DNA of 16,540 nucleotides from contig JANYCH010000121.1 of NCBI GenBank assembly GCA_025360395.1, positions 1-16,540 on the forward strand, read 5' to 3'. A model generated the notes under the pieces. The model saw only the letters and a list, made by a program, of their open reading frames with translations. It was not told the DNA's origin and made no database searches. This DNA comes from Cytophagales bacterium. GTDB taxonomy: Bacteria > Bacteroidota > Bacteroidia > Cytophagales > UBA9547. Every line of letters starts with the position of its first letter. The first letter of the stretch is position 1. A program made the translations under genes and the position numbers. This document shows positions 1-6,605 of this stretch, piece by piece.

Positions 1-263
1 CAATAACTTAAAATGGCGATATAAGCTTGTCTGAAAAATGGAAGATCCAATATAGTTCTGGTTATAATCTTACCCAAAAAATAATCACTTACACACGATT
101 TGGAATTACAAGGGATCTCCATTGTTGGGTTATGTCCTTGAACTGGGTGCCTCCTATTCCGGGCAACATTAATTCAGGAAGTTACAACTTTCAGCTTAAT
201 GTAAAATCTTCCGTATTGCAGGATTTAAAACTGACCAAAAACCGTTTCTGGACAGATCAATAA
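1..263 (+). CDS. LptD-like LPS assembly outer-membrane protein, C-terminal fragment
   Basis: The readable protein (about 84 residues, in frame from base 12) matches from memory the extreme C-terminus of the Bacteroidota LptD/OstA-like family: KWKIQYSSGYNL, then ITRDLHCWVMSLNWVP, and the closing VKSSVLQDLKL. In that family the segment forms the last strands of the outer-membrane barrel that inserts LPS into the outer leaflet. Only the tail is in the window; most of the gene would lie to the left. The frame is not open to the edge, because a TAA at 9-11 precedes the conserved part. Reading bases 2-10 in the neighbouring frame gives Asn-Asn-Leu, and dropping one A from the run at 10-13 would join both parts. 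A frameshift, an assembly error or a rearrangement break are all possible. The TTG at 27 is in frame but is not a credible true start. Family assignment is fairly sure; intactness is not. Confidence 0.72.
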
Positions 264-281
264 CATCTAAATTCTAAATTT

Positions 282-815
282 ATGCATTTGAGATTATTTA
301 AGAAATATATTATATGGGTATCTTTATTCTTTGTTGGAGAAATTATCGCCCAAACGCCTGTAAAGCACCTTTCCACAGGAGACTCCCTTCCTTATTTTTC
401 CATTCCTGATCAGGATGGAAAGTTGTTCAACTCTAAAGCCCAGAAAGGAAAAGGCATCCTGATCATTTTCTTTTATCCTAAAGACAATGCAAATATTTCT
501 ACCAAACAAGTATTGGGCTTTAAGGAACATTTTAAAGGATTAGAAGAAGAAGGCGCAACAATTGTGGGCATCAATCCAGGATCAATAGAAAGTCACAAAT
601 CTTTCCATCAAAACAACAAACTTCCATACCTCCTGTTAAGCGACAAGGATTATAAAGCCATAAATCTTTTCGGGATAAAATCTACCATGGGTACTTTAAA
701 CAGAGAAACCTACGTCTTAGATTATACAGGCAAAATTGTTTTTCACATGGATTCCTATTTGGAAGGTGCAAAACATGCAGAAGAAGCATTGAAATACATC
801 AAAAGTCAGGATTAA
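282..815 (+). CDS. Exported AhpC/TSA (BCP-like) peroxiredoxin-fold protein without catalytic cysteine
   Basis: A 177-residue protein with an N-terminal signal peptide (hydrophobic residues about 9-23, then Ala-Gln), so it is probably periplasmic. The thioredoxin-fold peroxiredoxin pattern is clear: a GDSLPYFSIPDQDG start (33-46), the FFYPKDN strand (63-69), a VGINPGS strand (95-101), LLSDKDY (118-124) and the conserved Arg of NRETYVLD (141). In active BCP/PrxQ enzymes the loop reads PKDNTPGCT. Here it reads PKDNANIST, so the resolving-pocket Thr is Ala70 and the peroxidatic Cys is Ser73 (codon TCT, 498-500). There is no cysteine anywhere in the protein. Peroxidase activity by the usual chemistry is therefore not expected. 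A chaperone, binding or structural role, or decay of function, is inference. It sits 18 bases after the LptD tail and 49 before the CoA-binding gene. The start follows from the signal peptide. Confidence 0.85.
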   Translation: MHLRLFKKYIIWVSLFFVGEIIAQTPVKHLSTGDSLPYFSIPDQDGKLFNSKAQKGKGILIIFFYPKDNANISTKQVLGFKEHFKGLEEEGATIVGINPGSIESHKSFHQNNKLPYLLLSDKDYKAINLFGIKSTMGTLNRETYVLDYTGKIVFHMDSYLEGAKHAEEALKYIKSQD

Positions 816-864
816 CTGGAATTTTTACATATCAAAAATTGTATAGTCATTATAATTTAGCGAT

Positions 865-1224
865 ATGAAACGGACAGTTTTGATTGGCGCAAGTACAGAT
901 CCTACCAGATATGCTTATAAAGCAGCCAATAGTTTGGTATCTCACGGACATGAAATGATCCCTTTGGGAATCAAATCCGGCAAGGTGGCAGGGAAAGACA
1001 TAATACTGGAAAAACCTGAATTGAAAGATATTGATACTGTAACTTTATATGTGGGCCCAAAAAATCAATCAGGCTGGATAGATTACATAATCGACTTGAA
1101 ACCTAAAAGAATTCTTTTTAACCCGGGTACAGAGAATCCAATTTTAATGGTCAAAGCAAAAGAAAACAACATTGAAGTGATAGAAGGTTGCACTTTGGTA
1201 ATGCTTTCTATAGGAACTTATTAA
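865..1224 (+). CDS. CoA-binding domain protein (YccU/CoA_binding_2 type)
   Basis: A 119-residue single-domain Rossmann-fold protein of the CoA_binding_2 type (YccU-like). The nucleotide-binding start is TVLIGASTDPTRYAYKA (4-20), with the family's GAS-x-x-P-x-R-Y pattern. The second half has FNPGTENP (85-92) and ends with IEGCTLVML (106-114), both typical of the family. Length and domain borders match a complete stand-alone member; it lacks the ligase and acetyltransferase domains of larger acyl-CoA synthetases that carry the same fold. The family is known to bind CoA, but its cellular role is unsettled, so I give none. It follows the peroxiredoxin-like gene by 49 bases with no terminator between, so co-transcription is possible. 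The ATG at 865 fits the family start exactly. Confidence 0.88.
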   Translation: MKRTVLIGASTDPTRYAYKAANSLVSHGHEMIPLGIKSGKVAGKDIILEKPELKDIDTVTLYVGPKNQSGWIDYIIDLKPKRILFNPGTENPILMVKAKENNIEVIEGCTLVMLSIGTY

Positions 1225-1247
1225 TAGTTAATAGTTAATAGTTAATA
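1222..1247 (+). repeat. AT-rich 7-bp tandem repeat (ATAGTTA)x3
   Basis: Starting within the stop codon of the CoA-binding gene, the heptamer ATAGTTA occurs three times head to tail (1224-1230, 1231-1237, 1238-1244), followed by a partial ATA. The same core in the opposite orientation (TATTAAC) occurs twice upstream of the metal permease gene at 8124-8144. Function is unknown. Confidence 0.8.
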
Positions 1248-1287
1248 AACTTTTGCCAATATAGGAACTCATTATCCTTTGAAAGCA

Positions 1288-1295
1288 TACCTTTG
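1288..1295 (+). promoter_or_regulatory. Candidate Bacteroidota -7 promoter element for the glycosyltransferase gene
   Basis: TACCTTTG fits the Bacteroidota -7 consensus TAnnTTTG and lies 51 bases upstream of the ATG at 1347. That would give a start of transcription near 1302 and a leader of about 45 bases. I see no TTTG at the usual 19-21 base distance upstream; the nearest TTTG runs are at 1252-1255 and 1278-1281. The call therefore rests on the -7 box alone. Confidence 0.4.
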
Positions 1296-1346
1296 CAGAT
1301 TGACTTATTGCTATTAGCGACAAATCCTTACAATTAGCTGGGAATA

Positions 1347-2456
1347 ATGAAGATAGGTTATGATGCTAAAAGGGCATTTTGGAACAATACAGGTTTAGGC
1401 AATTATTCCCGGTCGGTTATTTCCGGAATGGCTACTTTCCATCCTGAACATCAGCTAACTCTTTTTAGTCCTGGCATTAACTTTAAATCTGAATTAAAGT
1501 ACCTTTTAGAAAATCCTGCTATAAATCTTTTTGATCTTGGGAATGGGTTAATAGGAAAAGCTAAACGGGTGCTGGGTTTTGATAACGGAAGCCTGGATAT
1601 TTTTCATGGCCTTTCAAATGAACTTCCCATTTTCAATCATAACAGTAAAACAAAACTCATTGTAAGTATACACGACCTCCTTTTTTTTCGTTATCCTGAA
1701 TTTTATCCACTTATAGACAGGCAGATTTACAAGTTAAAAACTATAAGGGCATGTAAAAAAGCAAATTTGATCATAGCTATAAGTGAACAAACAAAACAAG
1801 ACCTTATTGAATTTTTAAAAGTCCCTGAACATAAGATCAAAGTTCACTATCAGTCTTGTCATGAACAGTTCCGTATTAAACATACTGAATCTGACATTGC
1901 CAAAATAAAGTCAAAATATGGCATCAACAAACCTTATATTGTACAGGTAGGGACCCTGGAGGAGCGAAAGAATGCTTTGATCACTTTAAAGGCCTATAAC
2001 TGTTGTAAATCAAAAGATGATTTTAACATAGTCCTTGTTGGCAACCGCACACCTTACTGCCATGAACTTGAACAATATGTTACGGATAGTAAACTAAAGG
2101 ATAAGGTTGTATTTATCTATAAATCTGATTTTTTTGATTTTCCTCTTTCATTTCAAGGGGCTTCGTTAAGTTTATATCCCTCTATATTCGAAGGATTTGG
2201 AATTCCTGTACTTGAAGCTATGACAAGTGAAACCCCTGTGATCACAACCATTGGCGGATGTTTTCAAGAAGTTGGTGGAGATGCTGTATTATATACTAAT
2301 CCATTGATTTTCGAAGATCTTGCTGAAAAAATTGACCTGATTCTAAATAACAAACCAGTGTCAGATGATTTGATCAAAAAAGGCAAAGAAAGGTCGCTTA
2401 TATTTGAGCCACGGAAATTAATGAATGAACTGAACCAGATATATAAATCACTTTAA
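1347..2456 (+). CDS. Family GT4 glycosyltransferase
   Basis: A 369-residue GT-B fold retaining glycosyltransferase of family GT4 (Glycos_transf_1). The N-terminal acceptor domain begins MKIGYDAKRAF with the glycine-rich GLGNYSRS loop (16-23), followed by DIFHGLSNELP and SIHDLLFFRYPEF, typical of GT4 mannosyl- or glucosyltransferases. The C-terminal donor domain starts at YIVQVGTLEERKN (Arg207 and Lys208 are the phosphate-binding pair) and carries the E-x7-E motif EGFGIPVLE (Glu282 and Glu290). The protein is complete and cytosolic, without membrane segments. Donor sugar and acceptor cannot be read from the sequence. It stands alone, with its own candidate promoter and a hairpin after the stop, rather than in a polysaccharide cluster. 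A role in LPS or other envelope glycan synthesis is a guess from the family. Confidence 0.92.
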   Translation: MKIGYDAKRAFWNNTGLGNYSRSVISGMATFHPEHQLTLFSPGINFKSELKYLLENPAINLFDLGNGLIGKAKRVLGFDNGSLDIFHGLSNELPIFNHNSKTKLIVSIHDLLFFRYPEFYPLIDRQIYKLKTIRACKKANLIIAISEQTKQDLIEFLKVPEHKIKVHYQSCHEQFRIKHTESDIAKIKSKYGINKPYIVQVGTLEERKNALITLKAYNCCKSKDDFNIVLVGNRTPYCHELEQYVTDSKLKDKVVFIYKSDFFDFPLSFQGASLSLYPSIFEGFGIPVLEAMTSETPVITTIGGCFQEVGGDAVLYTNPLIFEDLAEKIDLILNNKPVSDDLIKKGKERSLIFEPRKLMNELNQIYKSL

Positions 2457-2467
2457 CGAAAACCTCT

Positions 2468-2486
2468 AGTAAAATTGTATTTTACT
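2468..2486 (+). other. Perfect AT-rich inverted repeat after the glycosyltransferase gene
   Basis: An 8-bp perfect stem, AGTAAAAT (2468-2475) and ATTTTACT (2479-2486), encloses a 3-base TGT loop, 12 bases past the stop of the glycosyltransferase gene. No T-run follows, so it is at best a weak terminator. It could also be an operator for the gene starting at 2526. Confidence 0.5.
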
Positions 2487-2525
2487 GTCTAAATCAGCTT
2501 CTTTACACAGCAAATTTTTGAACGA

Positions 2526-3425
2526 ATGAGAATTGCACTTTTAGGAATAGTACTTTGTTTTTTTAATTTCAATTTAGTAGCTCAGCAAGATTCTTTGCTT
2601 ATCAATTTACTTGAAAACCAACCGGAGGAAAAAACATTTAGCCCTTCTGCATTTAAAGGAACAAGGTTAATTAATGGCCATACAATTGAAATGTTAGGAA
2701 AAAAAACTCTTGAATTCCGGGTCGCTCACAGGTTTGGAGATGTGGATGGAGGTACAGAGACATTTTGGGGCCTTGACAAGGCCAATATGAACCTGACTTT
2801 TGATTACAGTCTAACAAATAGACTGACAATTGGAATTGGGAGAAATTCTTATCAAAAGCTTTATGAAGGAACCGTGAAGTATAAACTTTTAAGGCAAACC
2901 ACCGATAATTCAATGCCTTTAACCTTAGTAATATTAGGCAAGGCAAATGCTCTTACAAATACCAAAGGACCACAATATGATGACCCAATTAATACCTTAT
3001 CTTATTTTGCTGAAGTTATAATCGGAAGAAGGTTTAGTAAAGCTATTAGTTTCCAGTTATCTCCAAGTTTTATACATTTCAACCTTGCATCAGAAACATT
3101 TAAATCCAATGATATATTAGCCATTACGGCCTCTGGGAGATATAAATTTTCTAAAAGTGCAGCTGTCACCTCAGAATACACCCAAACTCTCAACGATTAT
3201 TACTACAAAGAACTTGCAACGTATGTACCTACTTTTAGCGTAGGCTTTGATCTTGAAACAGGAGGTCATGTTTTTCAACTGTTTTTCACAAATGCGTTTG
3301 CCCTGAACGAAACACAATACATTCCATTTACCAATACTGACTGGGGAAGAAACCAGTTCCGGTTTGGGTTTAATATTTCAAGGACTTTTGGCCTTGGCAG
3401 GAAAAACAAAAAATCAAATTACTAG
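2526..3425 (+). CDS. DUF5777-family outer-membrane beta-barrel protein
   Basis: A 299-residue exported protein. The signal peptide is residues 1-20 (hydrophobic core LLGIVLCFFNFNLVAQ). After it comes the recognisable start of the DUF5777 family: FKGTRLINGHTIE (43-55), LEFRVAHRFGDVDGG (62-76), then WGLDKANMNLTFDYSLTNRLTIGIGRN. The rest alternates polar and hydrophobic residues with repeated aromatic ends, as expected for amphipathic barrel strands, and finishes NQFRFGFNISRTFGLG. The family has no established function; it is found mainly in Bacteroidota and, from memory, often near YceI and cytochrome c genes. The yceI gene begins one base after this stop codon, so the two are surely co-transcribed. 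A role as an outer-membrane partner of YceI is inference. The ATG at 2526 gives a proper signal peptide. Confidence 0.82.
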   Translation: MRIALLGIVLCFFNFNLVAQQDSLLINLLENQPEEKTFSPSAFKGTRLINGHTIEMLGKKTLEFRVAHRFGDVDGGTETFWGLDKANMNLTFDYSLTNRLTIGIGRNSYQKLYEGTVKYKLLRQTTDNSMPLTLVILGKANALTNTKGPQYDDPINTLSYFAEVIIGRRFSKAISFQLSPSFIHFNLASETFKSNDILAITASGRYKFSKSAAVTSEYTQTLNDYYYKELATYVPTFSVGFDLETGGHVFQLFFTNAFALNETQYIPFTNTDWGRNQFRFGFNISRTFGLGRKNKKSNY

Positions 3426-3426
3426 T

Positions 3427-3981
3427 ATGAAAATATTAAATATACAAATCGGATTGCTGATCTTTTTACTTCTGGTAAAAACAGAAATTCATGCTCAGAA
3501 ACCAATAAAAGCTGTTAGCGCCAAAGTCGGTTTTTATTCTCATACTCCGGTTGAAGATATTGAAGCTATATCCGACAAGGTTAGTGCGGTTTTAAACCCT
3601 TCTACTAATCAGATAGCTTTTGCTTTATTGAACACATCATTTAAATTTCCAAACTCATTGATGCAGGAACATTTCAATGAGAAATATATGGAAAGTGATA
3701 AATACCCTAAATCCTCATTCTCTGGAAAAATAAATGAACCAATCAATTGGGGCGCAAATGGAGAAAATAAAGTCTTAGTAACAGGTAAACTCATGGTTCA
3801 TGGGATTGAAAAAACGAGAACTATACCAGCAACTATTACTGTAAAAGATGGAAAAATATCCGCCATAAGTGAGTTTTTTATCAAAACAGAGGACCATAAA
3901 ATAGAAATACCTAAATTGGTATGGGAGAAGATTGCAGAGGAAATTAAAGTAAATGTTACTACAGATTTTCTTGCGCCATAA
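3427..3981 (+). CDS. YceI-family periplasmic lipid-binding protein
   Basis: A 184-residue exported lipocalin-like protein of the YceI family, known to bind isoprenoid-type lipids in a barrel. The signal peptide is residues 1-23 (ILNIQIGLLIFLLLV, cleavage near HAQ). The mature part shows the Bacteroidota form: VGFYSHTPVEDIEA (34-47), VSAVLNPSTNQIAFALLNTSFKF, LMQEHFNEKYMESDKYP (78-94), then VTGKLMVHGIEKTRTIPATI (118-137). The family's His-Gly turn is at 125-126. The frame is open further upstream, to 3364 inside the DUF5777 gene, but the ATG at 3427 is the right start because it gives the signal peptide and begins just after the upstream stop. It forms a translationally coupled pair with the DUF5777 barrel. 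The ligand is not readable. Confidence 0.9.
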   Translation: MKILNIQIGLLIFLLLVKTEIHAQKPIKAVSAKVGFYSHTPVEDIEAISDKVSAVLNPSTNQIAFALLNTSFKFPNSLMQEHFNEKYMESDKYPKSSFSGKINEPINWGANGENKVLVTGKLMVHGIEKTRTIPATITVKDGKISAISEFFIKTEDHKIEIPKLVWEKIAEEIKVNVTTDFLAP

Positions 3982-4031
3982 ATACAACCAAGGAAATAAA
4001 ATGGATTTTTAAAAAGAATGTGGTGTTCTTT

Positions 4032-4053
4032 CCCTTTGGGGTTACTTTGTAAC
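4032..4053 (+). promoter_or_regulatory. Double mini-palindrome / candidate promoter upstream of the ECF sigma gene
   Basis: Two perfect short inverted repeats lie back to back with the same TTT centre: CCC-TTT-GGG (4032-4040) and GTTAC-TTT-GTAAC (4041-4053). Both contain TTTG, and TTACTTTG (4042-4049) fits five of the six fixed bases of the Bacteroidota TAnnTTTG -7 box. Transcription would start near 4056, about 33 bases before the sigma factor's ATG. They could be an autoregulated ECF promoter or an operator; this is inference. Confidence 0.4.
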
Positions 4054-4088
4054 AATAGTATGTATAAAAGCTAAATGGAGTATTCCAG

Positions 4089-4628
4089 ATGACAGATCAG
4101 GAAATACTTGACAGGATAAAAAAGGGTGATGAATCCGCATTGGACTTTCTCTATAAGAAGAATTATAGAATGATGGTCAATATGATCATCAAGAACAATG
4201 GATCGGAGGAAGAAGCCAAGGATATTTATCAGGAAGCATTGTTGGCATTTTGGCAAAAGGCAGCATCTGGCAAACTGGAAATGACGTCCAAAATTAGTAC
4301 GTTCCTCTACAGTATTTGTCAAAACCTTTGGCGCAAAGAACTTGACAGAAAATCCAGGCTTAGCAATGAAGAAAAAGATGGAATTGTGACAGATTCTCAG
4401 GATCTGGAGGAAAGGGCAAAATTGCTCAATATGTGTTTGAACGATCTTGGAGAAACCTGCAAAAAGATCTTGTTTTATTTCTATTACGATGATCTTTCTA
4501 TGGATGACATCGCATATAAAATGGGGTTTGCAAATGCAGATACAGCTAAAACAAAAAAATATAAATGCAAAAAAGAACTCGACAAACTAATTAAAACCAG
4601 GTTCTCCACTCAAGATTTCCTAGACTAA
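4089..4628 (+). CDS. ECF-family RNA polymerase sigma factor
   Basis: A 179-residue sigma-70 family protein with only regions 2 and 4, the ECF architecture. Region 2 spans roughly residues 8-90: GDESALDFLYKKNYRMMVNM, then the region 2.2-like SEEEAKDIYQEALLAFWQK (39-57) and the WRKELDRKSR segment (81-90) that contacts the -10-type element. Region 4 spans about 115-170, with GETCKKILFYFYYDDLSMDDIA leading into a helix-turn-helix (about 135-165) with KTKKYKCKKELDKLI. Group cannot be assigned without a search. The next gene begins 7 bases after the stop and encodes a membrane protein with an anti-sigma-like N-terminus, so release of this sigma by an envelope signal is the simplest model. The gene has its own candidate promoter just upstream, set apart from the yceI unit. 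Confidence 0.9.
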   Translation: MTDQEILDRIKKGDESALDFLYKKNYRMMVNMIIKNNGSEEEAKDIYQEALLAFWQKAASGKLEMTSKISTFLYSICQNLWRKELDRKSRLSNEEKDGIVTDSQDLEERAKLLNMCLNDLGETCKKILFYFYYDDLSMDDIAYKMGFANADTAKTKKYKCKKELDKLIKTRFSTQDFLD

Positions 4629-4635
4629 AAAATAA

Positions 4636-5529
4636 ATGTTTAGCACAGAAGATTATAACGAAAAAATAGACGCTTACCTTAAAGGCAATTTATCTCCGGA
4701 TGAAGCAAAGGTCTTTGAATCTAAATTGCATTCGGACCCAGCACTTAAATCAGAATTTTTATTTCAGCAATCACTGCTAGCAGATATTCAGGCCAGCAGA
4801 AAATCAGAATTAAAAGCAAGGTTAAATAACATAAATATACCAGCAGAAAAACCAGCTTACTGGAAATACGCTGTGCTTGCCGGAATTGCTACAACCATTT
4901 TTGTAGCTATTAATTATCTTCCAGATAACATATTAAAAAATGACAAGGCTGAGATAAAAACTGCCACTTCTGATAAGTTAGAAAACCTTGGCAAAGGTGT
5001 TGCGTTCGATAAATCGGAAGCAGAAGAAATTGAAGAAGAGGACAAAGCTGATTTACAAGCCAAACCCACAGAGGCTCCTGAAGAAGCAAAATCGAACCCA
5101 ACAGAAAGCAAAAAAGTAGTTTCGAATCCTGAAAAGGATTCTGGTAAAGAAGTACTTCCTAACCTTCCTGATGTTCATACTCCTGAGTCTTACGGAAATG
5201 ATCATGTTGGCAAGGATGTAGAAACACCAGACCACAACCTTACTAAAACAAAACAAATTAATACAACAGTGGCAGGTGTTGAAGTGGTGAAAAGCAAAAA
5301 ACATAAATTTCACTATCAATATTTCGACAATAAGCTGTTTTTATATGGTGATTTCGATACTAAAACTTATGATATTCTGGAGCTTAACAATAGCAAAGGA
5401 CAAAAATTATACTTGAAGTTTGAAAGCAATTATTATGAGTTGCAACCCGACAGAACTGAAATTTCAAAACTTGAAATTGTTAAAAACAGAGAGACCTTAA
5501 AAGAACTGGAAGAAATCCAAAAGAAATAA
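4636..5529 (+). CDS. Putative membrane-anchored anti-sigma factor without zinc finger
   Basis: A 297-residue protein with one membrane segment (about 76-95, YAVLAGIATTIFVAINYLP). The cytoplasmic N-terminus (1-70) reads DYNEKIDAYLKGNLSPDEAKVFESKL, like the Bacteroidota anti-sigma proteins that bind sigma regions 2 and 4. It has no HxxxCxxC zinc motif; there is no cysteine in the whole protein. After the membrane comes an acidic, Pro/Glu/Lys-rich stretch (about 123-205) that looks like a disordered periplasmic linker. A folded C-terminal domain follows (about 220-297), rich in aromatic beta-strand patterns (FHYQYFDNKLFLYGDF) and ending in charged helix. The gene lies 7 bases behind the ECF sigma gene and in front of a strong terminator, so the two form one operon. 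The anti-sigma role is inferred from position and N-terminus; the C-terminal domain is unknown to me. Confidence 0.65.
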   Translation: MFSTEDYNEKIDAYLKGNLSPDEAKVFESKLHSDPALKSEFLFQQSLLADIQASRKSELKARLNNINIPAEKPAYWKYAVLAGIATTIFVAINYLPDNILKNDKAEIKTATSDKLENLGKGVAFDKSEAEEIEEEDKADLQAKPTEAPEEAKSNPTESKKVVSNPEKDSGKEVLPNLPDVHTPESYGNDHVGKDVETPDHNLTKTKQINTTVAGVEVVKSKKHKFHYQYFDNKLFLYGDFDTKTYDILELNNSKGQKLYLKFESNYYELQPDRTEISKLEIVKNRETLKELEEIQKK

Positions 5530-5551
5530 TTTTTAAACCGCTTTAATTAAT

Positions 5552-5587
5552 AATAAGCCTTGGTTTACACTAAGGCTTATTTTTTTT
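5552..5587 (+). terminator. Rho-independent terminator of the sigma/anti-sigma operon
   Basis: A perfect 10-bp stem, AATAAGCCTT (5552-5561) and AAGGCTTATT (5572-5581), is followed directly by a run of eight T (5580-5587, overlapping the stem end). Inside, GGT and ACT can extend the stem with one G-T pair, leaving a four-base loop. It sits 22 bases after the anti-sigma stop and only 6 bases before the ATG of ftsX. Confidence 0.93.
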
Positions 5588-5593
5588 GAGGAT

Positions 5594-6529
5594 ATGCGCC
5601 ATTTTGGTGTAATTTTACTGTTAAATTTAAAAGACTTGGCTTCATCAACAAAATACCGAAAGAAGAAACTGGGTAGCTATCCCTATCTGCTCGTATTGTT
5701 TAGTTTAATATTTTCTCTCACCATAATTGGCTTTTGGGGTTCAATTCTTATTATTGGCAATGAACTGCAACTCACAATAAAGGAAAATATAAATGTGCAG
5801 GTTTATCTTCAGAAAGAAATAGCTGAAGATTCCATAGTTAAAATACAAAAACGCATTGAAGCCAGGCCGTATGTTTTGAAAAAAGCAGGCTTGCCTCAGG
5901 TGCAATATATTTCCAAGAGTGCTTCGTCAAAAAAATTTATTGAAGAAACAGGGGAAAACTTCGCCGATTTTATGGGTGAAAATCCTTTAAGAGATGCATT
6001 TGTGGTTAAAATAGACCCAAGGTTCTCCAGATCATCCCAACTTAAAGTTATCAAAGATGACCTGAGCAGTCAGGATGGAATATTTGAAGTGGTTTATACG
6101 GAAAGCCTTGCAGAATCTATCCATGATAATATTCAGAAACTTTCACTGGCTGCTATCATTTTCTCATCCATTATGGTATTGGTCATCTTCCTTTTAATCA
6201 ACAATACGATAAAATTGGCAATGTACTCACAAAGGTTTCTGATAAGGAGTATGCAATTGGTTGGCGCAAGAGCCTGGTTTATACAAAAGCCATATTTATT
6301 CAGGTCATTTTGGCTGGGCATATTAGGTGGATTTGTAGCAGCTATAATAATGAGTATTTCTATTAATTATGGAATTCAGTATTTGCCTGAAATAAAAAAA
6401 TTTTTAGCAGCAGATAAGTTACTGATGTTGATTGGTGCACTAATTCTTGGAGGTGGTATTATTTGCCTTTTAAGTTCGGTATTTGCTGTTAGCAGATATT
6501 TGGGCAGGAGCCTTGAAGATTTGTACTAA
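5594..6529 (+). CDS. ftsX: Cell division protein FtsX (ABC-type permease subunit)
   Basis: FtsX is the membrane partner of the FtsE ATPase; the complex sits at the division septum and activates cell-wall hydrolases. The 311-residue protein shows the full layout: a basic KKKLGSYP lead (23-30), TM1 (about 31-55), a periplasmic domain (56-180) with NVQVYLQKE, QYISKSASSKKFIEETGE and NPLRDAFVVKI (130-140), then TM2 (183-203), TM3 (237-258) and TM4 (276-298), ending SRYLGRSLEDLY. The start is uncertain. From memory, Bacteroidota homologues begin close to the KKKLGSYP motif, whereas the ATG at 5594 adds about 20 residues and lies just 6 bases past a terminator, with GAGGA too close to serve as a ribosome site. 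A TTG at 5636 is an alternative. No ftsE is present in the window. Confidence 0.93.
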   Translation: MRHFGVILLLNLKDLASSTKYRKKKLGSYPYLLVLFSLIFSLTIIGFWGSILIIGNELQLTIKENINVQVYLQKEIAEDSIVKIQKRIEARPYVLKKAGLPQVQYISKSASSKKFIEETGENFADFMGENPLRDAFVVKIDPRFSRSSQLKVIKDDLSSQDGIFEVVYTESLAESIHDNIQKLSLAAIIFSSIMVLVIFLLINNTIKLAMYSQRFLIRSMQLVGARAWFIQKPYLFRSFWLGILGGFVAAIIMSISINYGIQYLPEIKKFLAADKLLMLIGALILGGGIICLLSSVFAVSRYLGRSLEDLY

Positions 6530-6605
6530 CTGACACTTTTAGCAACATTTTATTACATACTTATTAATTTGACAATAAGGATTCCCTATCTGGTTTGTTA
6601 GCCTC

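Noticed and set aside
3364..3426. Upstream extension of the YceI reading frame starting at 3364
   Set aside because: It lies wholly inside the DUF5777 gene, and it would bury the evident signal peptide that begins at the ATG at 3427.
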